The notes below the pieces were generated by a model. The model saw only the letters and a program-made list of their open reading frames with translations, had not been told where the DNA came from and did no database searches. From positions 235,635 to 299,634 of the forward strand of contig NZ_KZ559475.1 in the NCBI RefSeq assembly GCF_002850745.1: a DNA stretch of 64,000 nucleotides, read 5' to 3'. Below are positions 16,498-25,668 of this stretch, piece after piece. A program made the position numbers and the translations under genes. Origin of the DNA: Nonomuraea indica. GTDB taxonomy: Bacteria > Actinomycetota > Actinomycetes > Streptosporangiales > Streptosporangiaceae. The stretch's first letter is position 1. Each line of letters opens with the position of its first letter.

Positions 16498-18717
16498 CTA
16501 AATGCGGACCGACACCGTGGACGGCAGCGGCGGCACCATGTGGACCCGCGCCGACCCGATGTCGAAGTACAGCCCCACCAGCTCCAGCCGCCCCTCCCGG
16601 ACCTGCTCGTCGACCTTCCGGTACGTGCGCAGGTTCTCGAGTTGCTGCTGGACGTTGACCCGGCAGAGCTGGTCGAGCGCCCGGGAGTCCAGCGGCCCGT
16701 CAGCGGTCTCGATGAACCTCGCCAGGCTGTGGTGCCCGTGCCGCAGCCAGCGGCGCATCCCCGGCAGGCTGCCCGCCTTCACCCCGCCGCTGAGCAGCCC
16801 TGCCATCGCCCCGCAGCCCGAATGCCCGCACACCGTGATGGTGTGCACGCCGAGCACCTGCGTCGCGTACTCGATCGCTGCCACCACCGAGTCGTCGTGC
16901 GGCTCGGCGCCCTTGCGCGGCACCAGGTTGCCGATGTTGCGCACCGTGAACAGGTCACCCGGGCCGCTCGCGGTGATGAGGCTCGGCACCACCCGGGAGT
17001 CGGCGCAGGTGATGAACAGGTGCGTCGGCTGCTGCTTGCGGGCCAGCTCGGTCAGGATCGGCCGGACCAGCGGAGCCGTACGCCGGTGGAACTCCCGGGC
17101 GCCGGCGGTCAGCTGGCACTCGGCCGGCGGGCGCGGGCCGGGCTCCGGCTCGTCCCGCGACGGCCAGGAGGTGCGGCGGCGCCGGTGCGCCCACGGCAGC
17201 CACCACCGGTCGGGCGTGAGTGGCGGGGTCTTGACCGTGTTCAGGCGGGCCCCGCTGGCGGCCAGCGCGTACCACTCGTCGTGCAGTTCGTCGATGTCCA
17301 CCGTGCCGCCTTGCCGTTCGTGGCCCAGCCGCCAGGAGTGAATGGTCTCGAAGGCCGCGTTGTCCATGAAGTCGATGTTGAGATCGAGGTCGACGGCGGC
17401 GCCCGCCGGGATGGTGCGCAGTTCGTGCGTGAGCCGGGGAACGCCGAGGAAGGTGAGCGAGCCGCAGATCGAGGCGTGCCAGCGGCCGTCCGGCATCTCC
17501 CGGACCCGGACCGTGACCCAGGTCAGCCGCCGCAGCGCCAGCAGCGCCGCCAGCGCCAGCCCGGCCAGCACGCCCTCGGCCAGCCCGAGCAGGATCACCG
17601 CGCCCATGGTGACGATGTACACGGGCACCTCGCCGTGGCCGTGCACCTTGCGGACGTGACCGAGGTTCACCATCTGCACGCCGATGAACACCAGCAGCGC
17701 CGCCAGCGCCTCCATCGGGATGAGCTGGATCGTCCAGCCGAAGCCCAGCGCGAACACCAGCACCCACACGCCGTGCAGGATCGCCGACCAGCGGGTCTGC
17801 GCGCCCGCCTGGGCGTTGGCGGTGCTGCGCACGATCACGCCCGCCACGGGAAGTCCGCCCAGCGCGCCGGTGACCATGTTGGCCGCGCCCTGGCCGGTCA
17901 GCTCCTGGTCGAGGTCGGCTCGGGGACCGGAGTGCATGCCGTCCACCGCGACCGAGCACAGCAGCGACTCGACGCCGGCCAGCAACGCCACCAGCAGGAC
18001 GGCGGCCACGACCTGGTGCCAGTCGCCGTTCGGCAGGACCGGGAAGGCCAGCTCCCCGAAACTGCCCGACAGGTCGACGCGGGTGACGTCCCACCGGAAC
18101 ACCCACGCCGTCACCGCGGCCACGAGCAGCGCCGCCAGGGGCGCGGGCACCGCCTTGACCTGCTTGGGCAGCCGCGTCCACAGGGCCAGCACCGCGATCG
18201 TGAGCAGCCCCACCGCCACCGTGTGGCCGTGCATCGCGGCCACCTGCGAGGGCAGCTCCAGGATGTTGGCCAGCGCCGAGCGCTGCGGGCTGCCGCCGAG
18301 CACGATGTGCAACTGGGACAGCGCGATCACCACGCCGACGCCCGCGAGCATGCCGTGGATGACGGCGGGGGAGACGGCCAGCGCCGCCCGTGCCGCGCGC
18401 AGCAGGCCGAGCAGCAGCTGCACGGCCCCGGCCAGCAGGGTGATCATGCAGGTGGCCCGCCAGCCGTACGTCTGCACGAGGTCGGCGACCACCAGGGACA
18501 GGCCCGCCGCGGGCCCGCTGACCTGGATGGCGGACCCGCCGAGCGAGCCCGCGACGATGCCGCCGACGACGGCGGCGATGAGTCCCGCGGCGAGGGGGGC
18601 ACCCGAGGCCATCGCGATGCCCAGGGACAGGGGCACCGCGATGAGGAAAACCACGAGGGAGGCAGGCACGTCGTACCTGAGAGTCCTCAGGAGGTTACGC
18701 TGAGTGTCGCCGGTCAT
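16498..18717 (-). CDS. SulP anion transporter fused to beta-carbonic anhydrase
   Basis: 739 residues from ATG 18717 (TAGGGT 7 nt upstream; an in-frame GTG at 18762 is less likely). Residues about 1-400 are a SulP transporter with multiple spans, followed by a short STAS-like domain (about 420-510) and a C-terminal beta-carbonic anhydrase with zinc ligands Cys571, Asp573, His632 and Cys635 (FITCADSRV, CGHSGCGAM). The natural reading is bicarbonate uptake coupled to CO2/bicarbonate interconversion at the inner membrane face; sulfate is possible for the transporter half. The fusion architecture is known in bacteria. Confidence 0.93.
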   Translation of the reverse strand: MTGDTQRNLLRTLRYDVPASLVVFLIAVPLSLGIAMASGAPLAAGLIAAVVGGIVAGSLGGSAIQVSGPAAGLSLVVADLVQTYGWRATCMITLLAGAVQLLLGLLRAARAALAVSPAVIHGMLAGVGVVIALSQLHIVLGGSPQRSALANILELPSQVAAMHGHTVAVGLLTIAVLALWTRLPKQVKAVPAPLAALLVAAVTAWVFRWDVTRVDLSGSFGELAFPVLPNGDWHQVVAAVLLVALLAGVESLLCSVAVDGMHSGPRADLDQELTGQGAANMVTGALGGLPVAGVIVRSTANAQAGAQTRWSAILHGVWVLVFALGFGWTIQLIPMEALAALLVFIGVQMVNLGHVRKVHGHGEVPVYIVTMGAVILLGLAEGVLAGLALAALLALRRLTWVTVRVREMPDGRWHASICGSLTFLGVPRLTHELRTIPAGAAVDLDLNIDFMDNAAFETIHSWRLGHERQGGTVDIDELHDEWYALAASGARLNTVKTPPLTPDRWWLPWAHRRRRTSWPSRDEPEPGPRPPAECQLTAGAREFHRRTAPLVRPILTELARKQQPTHLFITCADSRVVPSLITASGPGDLFTVRNIGNLVPRKGAEPHDDSVVAAIEYATQVLGVHTITVCGHSGCGAMAGLLSGGVKAGSLPGMRRWLRHGHHSLARFIETADGPLDSRALDQLCRVNVQQQLENLRTYRKVDEQVREGRLELVGLYFDIGSARVHMVPPLPSTVSVRI

Positions 18718-18724
18718 GCGGCAA

Positions 18725-18730
18725 ACCCTA
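18725..18730 (-). promoter_or_regulatory. -10 element (TAGGGT), leaderless start of SulP-CA
   Basis: TANNNT on the minus strand with 7 nt to the ATG at 18717; no Shine-Dalgarno. Confidence 0.6.
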
Positions 18731-18806
18731 GTGCCCGGTCGGGCCTCTGCCCGGGGGGTCACGAACGGGTTTTACGCAATCCATGGCCTGGTGAGGGCCG
18801 CGCGTG

Positions 18807-20333
18807 TCACCGGTAGTAGTCAGGGAGATCGTGCTCGGTGGCGCGGCGTCGACCGCCGTCGCCCGGCCGTGCGCGGCCGTGCTCGCCCGGGACCTGCGCC
18901 TCGGTGTACGCCGACCAGCCCGGCGTGCCGGCCGGCGGCTCCGGCCACGGAGCCTGCGACGGAGCGGTGAAGTCGCCCGTCTCGTACGCCACGGGCGGCG
19001 CCGACAGCACGTCGTCACGGGCGGAGACCGCCCGCGTCGGCGTGGTGGGGACGCCGGTGGCGGGCGACGGGCCCGTCAGCGGGTCGGAGTCGTCGGCCAC
19101 CGCCCAGCCGGCGCGCACCTCGTAGGAGGCCCGTGACGGTGTGGCGGCAGCCTGCTGCGGCTCGAACCCCGGCCACGAGGCGGCGGCCGGCGCGGAGTCG
19201 TCGAGGATGTCGGCCACGGGCGCCGCGGGCCACGACCCGGACGTCGCGGCGGGGGCCGGGGTGGCCCAGGTGGAGTCGAGCGGGTCGGCCGCGCGGCCGT
19301 GGGCGGCCGCCGGGAACGGGTCGCTGGTCGGCGCGCCGTGGATGGGGGCCACGGGCACGGCCGGGAAGGAGCCGCTGCCGGCCGGGGTGAACGAGCCGCC
19401 GGGAAGCACGCCGGGTGCCGTGGAGGACAGCGGGTCGGCCACCGGAGCCGCGGCCGGGCCGGCCGTCTGGGCTGCGGCCGCACGGGATCGGCGTGCCGAA
19501 CGCGAACCGCTGCGGCCCGAGCCCGGAGCGGCGGCGGGGCCGGTCGCGCCGGGGGCGGGGGTCGCCGGGCGTGAGACGGCAGGGTCGGGCCGGCCGGCCG
19601 GAGCGGCCGGCTGCGCCCCGGCGCCCAGGATGCTCATCACGTCGGGGGTGGGGGCGGCGAACGTCACCGTGCGCTGGTCGGCCAGGTCGGAGGCGGAGGC
19701 GGCGGGGCGCTGCGCGGGAGCGGGCTCGACCAGGTCGGCCAGTCCGGCGGAGGCGGCGGGCGCCGCGGGGCGGGCGGGCCGCTGGGGCAGCGGGGCCTGC
19801 ACGGTGACGGCGTCGGGGTCGGCGCCGACGGCGGCCTCACGCCTGGCGGAGCGCCGGCGCTCGGCCGGTCGCCTGGGCTCGGCCGGCCGGTCGGCGGCCT
19901 GGGCGGGAACCTTGTCGGGGGAGCCTTCGACGGGGCGGGCAGCGCCCTTGCGGGCCGCCACCGTGCCGTCGGCGCCGAAGCCGCCTTCGGCCGCGTCGCT
20001 GCGGATGGTCGCCCAGAACTCCTCGTCGTCGTCGTCCGAACGGGGGTTGCCCCACTCGTCGACGCCGCGCTTGCCGCGCTGGCCGGTGCGCACCGGCTTG
20101 GGCTTGGGCTCGTCGATCGGGCTGAAGTCGGGGCTGAAGTTGGTCATCCGGGGTTCGTGGGCCGCGAACTCGTCCGTGGACCGAGCGTGGGTCTGCTCCT
20201 CTTTCTCGATCATCTGCTTGAGCCGTTCCGGGGGAAGCGAGCTCTCCCGGCGGTTCATGGAACGCATGCCCAGTGCCACGACGACGAGCACGAGGAGCAC
20301 GATAGCGACCAAGCTGACGACGACCGCTGTCAT
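18807..20333 (-). CDS. Membrane-anchored disordered protein, unknown function
   Basis: 508 residues from ATG 20333, preceded by GAGGGTGG. One N-terminal membrane helix (about 3-23) is followed by a conserved-looking charged part (about 30-120: an RLKQMIEKEEQ helix and an acidic DDDDEEFW stretch), and then about 350 residues rich in Ala, Pro and Ser with no visible fold, ending in an Arg-rich tail. No signal-peptidase site, so it should stay anchored; orientation is unclear. The leader is AT-rich and about 180 nt long (20334-20516), with a TAGGGT box at 20468-20473 and a GGTAA/TTACC repeat at 20485-20500. I recognise no family. Confidence 0.7.
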   Translation of the reverse strand: MTAVVVSLVAIVLLVLVVVALGMRSMNRRESSLPPERLKQMIEKEEQTHARSTDEFAAHEPRMTNFSPDFSPIDEPKPKPVRTGQRGKRGVDEWGNPRSDDDDEEFWATIRSDAAEGGFGADGTVAARKGAARPVEGSPDKVPAQAADRPAEPRRPAERRRSARREAAVGADPDAVTVQAPLPQRPARPAAPAASAGLADLVEPAPAQRPAASASDLADQRTVTFAAPTPDVMSILGAGAQPAAPAGRPDPAVSRPATPAPGATGPAAAPGSGRSGSRSARRSRAAAAQTAGPAAAPVADPLSSTAPGVLPGGSFTPAGSGSFPAVPVAPIHGAPTSDPFPAAAHGRAADPLDSTWATPAPAATSGSWPAAPVADILDDSAPAAASWPGFEPQQAAATPSRASYEVRAGWAVADDSDPLTGPSPATGVPTTPTRAVSARDDVLSAPPVAYETGDFTAPSQAPWPEPPAGTPGWSAYTEAQVPGEHGRARPGDGGRRRATEHDLPDYYR

Positions 20334-20516
20334 TGCACCACCCTCAAAGCCATGGCCTCCCTGTGGCACCGGTGAGATCGCGCGGCCATCGACGCGATCT
20401 GCCCCCTTTGATCACCAGCGCCTGACAATTGGATCTGATTGTGTCGGACCACTGCGAGCGTTGTCACACCCTAAGCCAAGAATTGGTAACGATTATTACC
20501 CCTGGTGTTTGATTTC

Positions 20517-21086
20517 TCACTCGATGTGTACCGCGGTGAGCCGTCCGCGGGCGATGGTCTTGTCGGCGATCTCCTTGAGAACGGCGGAGAGGGGGGCGCC
20601 CTCCTTCGCCTGGACCCTGCCCTGCAGCGTGTAGACGGTGAAGCGGTAGCTGAGGCTCTTGTCGCACGGAGGCTGGTAGCCGGCCTTGCCGCTGGTCGCC
20701 CGCGCCTGGGAGGAACCCTCCGGCGGGCTCTCCGAAGCCCCCGGGCCCAGCTCGGTCGTGGTGGCCGGGATGTTGTAGAGCACCCACTGCACCGCCGACT
20801 CCGACGAGGTGTGGGAGTCGACCACGATCGCGGTCGACCTGGCCTCCGGCAGGGGCTCGCTGGACCAGCGCAGCGGCGGGCTGCCCTGGCGGCCCTCGCA
20901 CCCGTACTCGCGCGGCAGCGGCTCGCCCTCGCGCAGCTCCGGGCTCGAAACGTTGATCTCGGCGATCTCCTTGGCCTCCGACCTGCTGATGAAGCCGGCG
21001 CAGCCCGACACGAGAAGCGCGAGACCCACTGCCGTCACACTGACGGCGGTGCGTCCCAGGCGTCCTGTCGTGTTACACAGCCCCAT
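20517..21086 (-). CDS. YbhB/YbcL-type PEBP lipoprotein
   Basis: 189 residues. A type II signal peptide with lipobox VSGC (Cys29) predicts a lipid-anchored extracytoplasmic protein. The mature part is a phosphatidylethanolamine-binding / Raf-kinase-inhibitor-like domain (PPLRWS, AIVVDSH, VQWVLYNIPATTTEL, GYQPPCDKSLSYRFTVY). Ligand and role are unknown. TAGCAT ends 8 nt before the ATG. Confidence 0.9.
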   Translation of the reverse strand: MGLCNTTGRLGRTAVSVTAVGLALLVSGCAGFISRSEAKEIAEINVSSPELREGEPLPREYGCEGRQGSPPLRWSSEPLPEARSTAIVVDSHTSSESAVQWVLYNIPATTTELGPGASESPPEGSSQARATSGKAGYQPPCDKSLSYRFTVYTLQGRVQAKEGAPLSAVLKEIADKTIARGRLTAVHIE

Positions 21087-21094
21087 GCCGGATG

Positions 21095-21100
21095 ATGCTA
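21095..21100 (-). promoter_or_regulatory. -10 element (TAGCAT), leaderless start of the PEBP gene
   Basis: TANNNT on the minus strand, 8 nt before ATG 21086. Confidence 0.5.
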
Positions 21101-21179
21101 CGCGGCTATCGGGCATGCGCCGACCGTTTCGCGATGGTCCGTGGACGGTAAAGGACGCAAAATCGGCCACAATCGAGGC

Positions 21180-24100
21180 ATGAGGGGGGTGGGCACGGAC
21201 GCGGATGCGGCTTTCGGCATCCTCGGTCCGCTGGAGGTACGGAGGCACGGCCAGGCCGTCGAGATCTCCGGGCAACGCCTGCGCGCCCTCCTGACACTGC
21301 TCGCCCTCGACGCCGGGGTGACAGTTCCGTTCGACCGGCTGATAGCGGGGGTGTGGCGGGATCGGCCGCCCGCCGGTGTGGGCAACGCCCTCCAGGCGCT
21401 CGTCTCCCGCCTGCGCACGGCCCTCGCCAAGCCCACCGCCGATCCCCCTGCGGACCTTTCTACGGACCTTTATCCGGGCCCACCTGCGGACCTTCGTACG
21501 GGCCCGCCTGCGGATCCGCCTGCGCATCCGCCTGCAGGCCCGCTTGCGGATTCGCCTGCGCACCCACCTGCGGATCCGGCCGCCGGACCCGCCCGCCGGG
21601 TCGTTCCGCCCGGTAAGGACGGGAGCCGGGAGGCCGTGGTCAGGCAGACCGTGGTGGCGGAGCCCACCGGCTACCGGCTCGTGGTGGCCGTCGGGCAGGT
21701 GGACGCGCACCGCTTCACCGCGCTCGCCCGCGACGGCAGGTCCGCCCTGGCGTCGGGTGACGCGCGGACGGCAGCCGAAGCCCTGCGGGAGGCGCTGGCA
21801 CTGTGGCGCGGCCCCGCGCTGGCGGACCTGGGCGAGGACGGCGTGGCCGCGGGTGACGCCGCCCGTCTGGACGCTCTCCGGCTGGCCGCCACCGAGGACC
21901 GCATCGAGGCCGACCTGCTTCTCGGCAGGTACGCCGAGGTGCTCGACGATCTGACGGAACTGCTCGCCGCGCACCGCCTGCGGGAGCGCCTGCACGGTCA
22001 GCTCATGCGGGCGCTGTACGGCGCGGGCCGGCGCGTGGAGGCCCTGGCCGCCTTCGAGTCCGCGCGCCGGACGTTCCGTGACGAGCTGGGCGCCGACCCG
22101 TCACCCCGGCTCACCGACCTGCACACGGCGCTCCTCCGCGGCGACCCCCCGCCCACTCCGCGGCCCGGACGAGGAGCCCACACCCTCACGAGCCCCGAGC
22201 CACCCGGCGACACCGCCCCCGAGCCACCCGGCGACACCGCCACCGAGCCGCCGGGCGATGCCGCCACCGAGCCGCCGGGCGATGCCGCCGGCGGCGAGAC
22301 GTACGGGGCTGCCGTGGCCGATGCGTCTCGCGATGCCGACGACGAGGCGCCCCGCGCTTCGCGGCCAGATGCGGCCCGTGCGCTCCGTCCCGGAATCCCC
22401 GCCGTGGGTGAGGAGGGGGTGCCGCGTCCCGGGTGGGACGGCGGCGCGACGTTCTCACCGCGCCGGGGGAATCTGCGCGCCCGGCTGACCAGTTTCGTCG
22501 GCCGGGAGAGCGATGTCGCCCGCATGGGCGAGCTGCTGACGGGCCACCGGCTGGTCACGCTGCTCGGACCCGGGGGAGCGGGCAAGACGCGGCTCGCCCT
22601 GGAGGCGGCCGAGACGATGGGCGACGCCATGCCCGACGGGGTGTGGGTGGCCGAGCTGGCCACCGCCACCGACGCCGCCGGCGTGACGCAGAGCCTGATC
22701 AGCGCTCTGGACGTGCGTGACGGCGTCCCCGCCGCCCCGTCCGCCGCGACCGCACCGCTGGATCCGGTGGACCGGCTGGTCAGGACGCTGCACGGCAAGC
22801 GGCTGCTGATCGTGCTGGACAACTGCGAGCAGGTGATCGAGCCCGCGGCGTTCCTGGCCGACAGGCTGCTCGCCGAATGTCCCGGCGTCACGATCCTCGC
22901 CACCAGCCGCGAACCGCTCGGCATCACCGGGGAGATCACCTGCATCCTCCCGCCGCTCGCCGTGCCGCCGCCCGGCGCGGGCGCGGCGGAGGCGGCGGAC
23001 TACCCGGCCGTCCGGCTGTTCGCCGACAGGGCGGCCGCGGTACGGCCCGGCTACCGGGTGGACGAGGACGCGGCGGCCGTGATGAGCATCTGCCGGTCCC
23101 TGGACGGGCTGCCGCTGGCCATCGAACTGGCCGCCGCGAGGCTGAGGTCCATGACCGCGGGGCAGCTCGCGGCGCGGCTCGGCGACAGGTTCCGGTTGCT
23201 CAACGGCGGCAGCCGCACCGCGCAGCCGCGCCACCGGACGCTGCGTTCCCTCGTCGAGTGGAGCTGGGAACTGCTCGACGACGACGAACGCGTCCTCGGC
23301 CGCCGCCTGGCCGCCTTCTCGGGCGGCGCCACCCTGGAGACGCTGGAGCAGGTCTTCGGCGACGCGCTCGACCCACTGTCACGGCTCGTGGACAAGTCGC
23401 TGGTCGGGTACGACGCGGGCAGGTACCGGATGCTGGAGACGATCCGGGCCTACGCCGCCGAACGTCTCGCCGAGTCCGGTGAGGAGAGCGCGGTACGCCG
23501 GGTGCACGCCCGCCACTTCACCGAGCTGGCCGAGGCCGCCGAACCGGTGCTGCGTACGGCCGCCCAGCTCGACGCGGTGGCCCAGCTCACCGCCGAGCAC
23601 GAGAACCTGTCGGCGGCGCTGCGCTGGGCGCTCGACAACGGCGAGCACGAGACGGCGCTGCGGCTCGTCGGCGCGCTCGGCTGGTACTGGTGGCTGAAGG
23701 GGCACCGGCTGGAGGGCGCGGTGCGAGCCCGCGAGGTGCTGGCCGCCACGCCCGGCGCCCCCGGCGAGCTTCGCGCGCAGGCGCTGGCGGTGCACAGCAT
23801 CAACGCGGTGGGCGCGGCCCTGGAGTGGGAGGAGAGCGTCGCTTCGGGGCAGGAACTACGCCGGCTCGTCGGCCTGGTGCACGAGGCCCACCCGATCGTC
23901 GCCATGGCCGTGCCGTCGCTGGCGATGTACGGGGTGGCGGAGCCGGACGACGAGCGCCACATCGACGAGATGGTGGGGCACGCCGACCTGTGGGCGAGCG
24001 CGTCGGGCCTGATCTACCGCGCGCTGCTGCACTACGCGGCCGGGCGGGTCGCGGAGAGCGAGCGCGACACCCGCGAGGCGTTCGAGCGCTACAGGCGGAC

Positions 24101-24845
24101 GGGCGACCGGTGGGGGATGGGCACGGCGCTCGGCACCCTGTCGGACGTCCACCTGCTGCGCGGCGACGCCGAGGAGAGCGTGCGGGTGATGCGCGAGGCG
24201 TTGCGCCTGATGGACGAGCTGGGCGTGGTCGAGGACACCGCGTACATGCGGGCCAGGCTGGCGCTCGGCCTGAACGCGCTGGACCGGCGGGCCGAGGCCG
24301 ACTCCCTGCTGGCGGAGGCCGAACGGATCGTGCTCACTCTCGGCGACCGGGTCGGGGAGGCCGGCGTCGTGGGGGCGTGGGGGGAGTTCGCCCGGCAGCG
24401 AGGCGACCTGGAGACCGCCCGGCGGCAGTACGCGCAGGCGCTGGCGCTCCTCGACGACGTCGCGGCCGCGCCACCGCAGATGACGGCGGCGGTCAGCTCG
24501 TCGCTCGCGCTGCTCGCCGTACAGGAAGGGGACCTGCGGCGGGCCAGGCGGATGGCGGCCCTCGCCGTCCGGCAGGCGGAGGACTCGCGGGACGCGCAGG
24601 TCCTCGGCGGCGCGGTGATCGCCTGCGCGGGGCTGGCGCTGGCCGCGGGCCGTGCGCGGGACGCGGCGACACTGCTCGGCGGCGCGCAGACGATCCGGGG
24701 GACGGCGGCCGTGATCGAGTGGGACCACATGCGGATCACCGCGGACGTCGCGGCCGCGCTCGGCGAGGGCGCGTTCGCCCACCACCTGGAGCGCGGCCGC
24801 GGGCTGCGCCGTGCGGACGTGCTGGCCCTGGCCACCGGCCCGTGA
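21180..24845 (+). CDS. AfsR/SARP-family regulator with NB-ARC and TPR-like regions
   Basis: 1221 residues. Order: OmpR-like winged helix (about 8-90) interrupted by a Pro-rich insert (about 90-135) before its wing strands (TGYRLVV), a BTAD domain (about 175-320), a repeat-containing linker (about 335-430), an NB-ARC-type ATPase with Walker A GPGGAGKT at 463-470 and Walker B RLLIVLDN, then a long helical TPR-like C-terminus. Such proteins activate secondary-metabolite genes, with ATP-gated control. ATG 21180 follows CACAAT by 6 nt. It ends 13 bp from the convergent ABC exporter, which it might control. No biosynthetic cluster lies in the window. Confidence 0.9.
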   Translation: MRGVGTDADAAFGILGPLEVRRHGQAVEISGQRLRALLTLLALDAGVTVPFDRLIAGVWRDRPPAGVGNALQALVSRLRTALAKPTADPPADLSTDLYPGPPADLRTGPPADPPAHPPAGPLADSPAHPPADPAAGPARRVVPPGKDGSREAVVRQTVVAEPTGYRLVVAVGQVDAHRFTALARDGRSALASGDARTAAEALREALALWRGPALADLGEDGVAAGDAARLDALRLAATEDRIEADLLLGRYAEVLDDLTELLAAHRLRERLHGQLMRALYGAGRRVEALAAFESARRTFRDELGADPSPRLTDLHTALLRGDPPPTPRPGRGAHTLTSPEPPGDTAPEPPGDTATEPPGDAATEPPGDAAGGETYGAAVADASRDADDEAPRASRPDAARALRPGIPAVGEEGVPRPGWDGGATFSPRRGNLRARLTSFVGRESDVARMGELLTGHRLVTLLGPGGAGKTRLALEAAETMGDAMPDGVWVAELATATDAAGVTQSLISALDVRDGVPAAPSAATAPLDPVDRLVRTLHGKRLLIVLDNCEQVIEPAAFLADRLLAECPGVTILATSREPLGITGEITCILPPLAVPPPGAGAAEAADYPAVRLFADRAAAVRPGYRVDEDAAAVMSICRSLDGLPLAIELAAARLRSMTAGQLAARLGDRFRLLNGGSRTAQPRHRTLRSLVEWSWELLDDDERVLGRRLAAFSGGATLETLEQVFGDALDPLSRLVDKSLVGYDAGRYRMLETIRAYAAERLAESGEESAVRRVHARHFTELAEAAEPVLRTAAQLDAVAQLTAEHENLSAALRWALDNGEHETALRLVGALGWYWWLKGHRLEGAVRAREVLAATPGAPGELRAQALAVHSINAVGAALEWEESVASGQELRRLVGLVHEAHPIVAMAVPSLAMYGVAEPDDERHIDEMVGHADLWASASGLIYRALLHYAAGRVAESERDTREAFERYRRTGDRWGMGTALGTLSDVHLLRGDAEESVRVMREALRLMDELGVVEDTAYMRARLALGLNALDRRAEADSLLAEAERIVLTLGDRVGEAGVVGAWGEFARQRGDLETARRQYAQALALLDDVAAAPPQMTAAVSSSLALLAVQEGDLRRARRMAALAVRQAEDSRDAQVLGGAVIACAGLALAAGRARDAATLLGGAQTIRGTAAVIEWDHMRITADVAAALGEGAFAHHLERGRGLRRADVLALATGP
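21447..21578 (+). repeat. 12-bp minisatellite, about 11 copies, inside the SARP DNA-binding module
   Basis: Degenerate units of the type CCTGCGGATCCG repeat at a 12-nt period and encode Pro/Ala/Asp/Gly tetrapeptides (PADP, PAHP, PAGP). The array sits between the recognition helix (LVSRLRTALAKP) and the wing (PTGYRLVV). Confidence 0.85.
22197..22292 (+). repeat. 24-bp minisatellite, 4 copies, in the SARP linker
   Basis: Units start at 22197, 22221, 22245 and 22269 and encode EPPGDTAP/EPPGDTAT/EPPGDAAT between the BTAD and NB-ARC domains. Confidence 0.9.
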
Positions 24846-24858
24846 CAGCACGCCGGCG

Positions 24859-25668
24859 TCAGATGTGGTTGCGGAAGACCCTGATGGCCAGCGGCGCGAA
24901 CACCACCGTGAAACCGGCCGACCACAGCAGCGACACCAGCATCGGGCCGGCGACCTCGCCACCGATCAGCAGGCCGCGGATGGCGTCGGCCAGGTGGGTC
25001 ACCGGGTTGACGTCGGACCAGGCCTGCAGCCAGGAGGGGAACGTGGCCGACGGCACCAGGGCGCTGCTCGTGAACGTCAGCGGCATCATCACCGAGAAGG
25101 AGAACATCTGCACCTTCTCCGGGTTGGAGGCCTTGAGCCCTATCAGCACCGACATCCACGACATCGCCAGGGCGACCACCACGAGCAGGGCCAGCGCGCC
25201 GAGCAGCCCGGCCGCGCTGGTCGTCACCCGGAACCCCAGCACCATGCCGAACCCGACCAGCAGCGCGAACGCCCACACCTGCTTGAAGGTGTCGGCGAGG
25301 ACCCGGCCGGCCAGCGGCGCGACGCGCGCGATCGGCAGGCTGCGCAGCCGGTCGAAGACGCCCTTGGTGATGTCGGTGTTGAGGCCGATGGCCGTGGACA
25401 GCGTGTAGAACAGGGCGTTCTGCACCAGCAGGCCGGGCAGCGCGAACTGCAGGTAGTCGCCCGTCGAGCCGGAGATCGCCCCGCCGAACACGTAGGTGAA
25501 CAGCAGCAGGAACATGATCGGCTGGATGCTGAGGTCGAGCAGCTCCCACGGGTTGTGCTTGATCTGCACCAGGCTCCGCCAGGCGAGCGTCAGCGTCTGC
25601 CGGCCGGCGGCGCCCGGCCCCACGCGCCTGGCCGCGACGGGCGGAGCGGTCGTCGTCACGGCGGTCAT
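24859..25668 (-). CDS. ABC-2 type exporter permease (DrrB-like)
   Basis: 269-residue membrane subunit with six predicted spans of the ABC-2/DrrB type, typical of antibiotic or lipid export. The segment FDRLRSLPIARVAPLAGRVLAD is the conserved coupling region. Its ATG overlaps the stop of the upstream ATPase gene (ATGA), so the two are translated together. Substrate not predictable; a product controlled by the neighbouring SARP is possible. Confidence 0.92.
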   Translation of the reverse strand: MTAVTTTAPPVAARRVGPGAAGRQTLTLAWRSLVQIKHNPWELLDLSIQPIMFLLLFTYVFGGAISGSTGDYLQFALPGLLVQNALFYTLSTAIGLNTDITKGVFDRLRSLPIARVAPLAGRVLADTFKQVWAFALLVGFGMVLGFRVTTSAAGLLGALALLVVVALAMSWMSVLIGLKASNPEKVQMFSFSVMMPLTFTSSALVPSATFPSWLQAWSDVNPVTHLADAIRGLLIGGEVAGPMLVSLLWSAGFTVVFAPLAIRVFRNHI

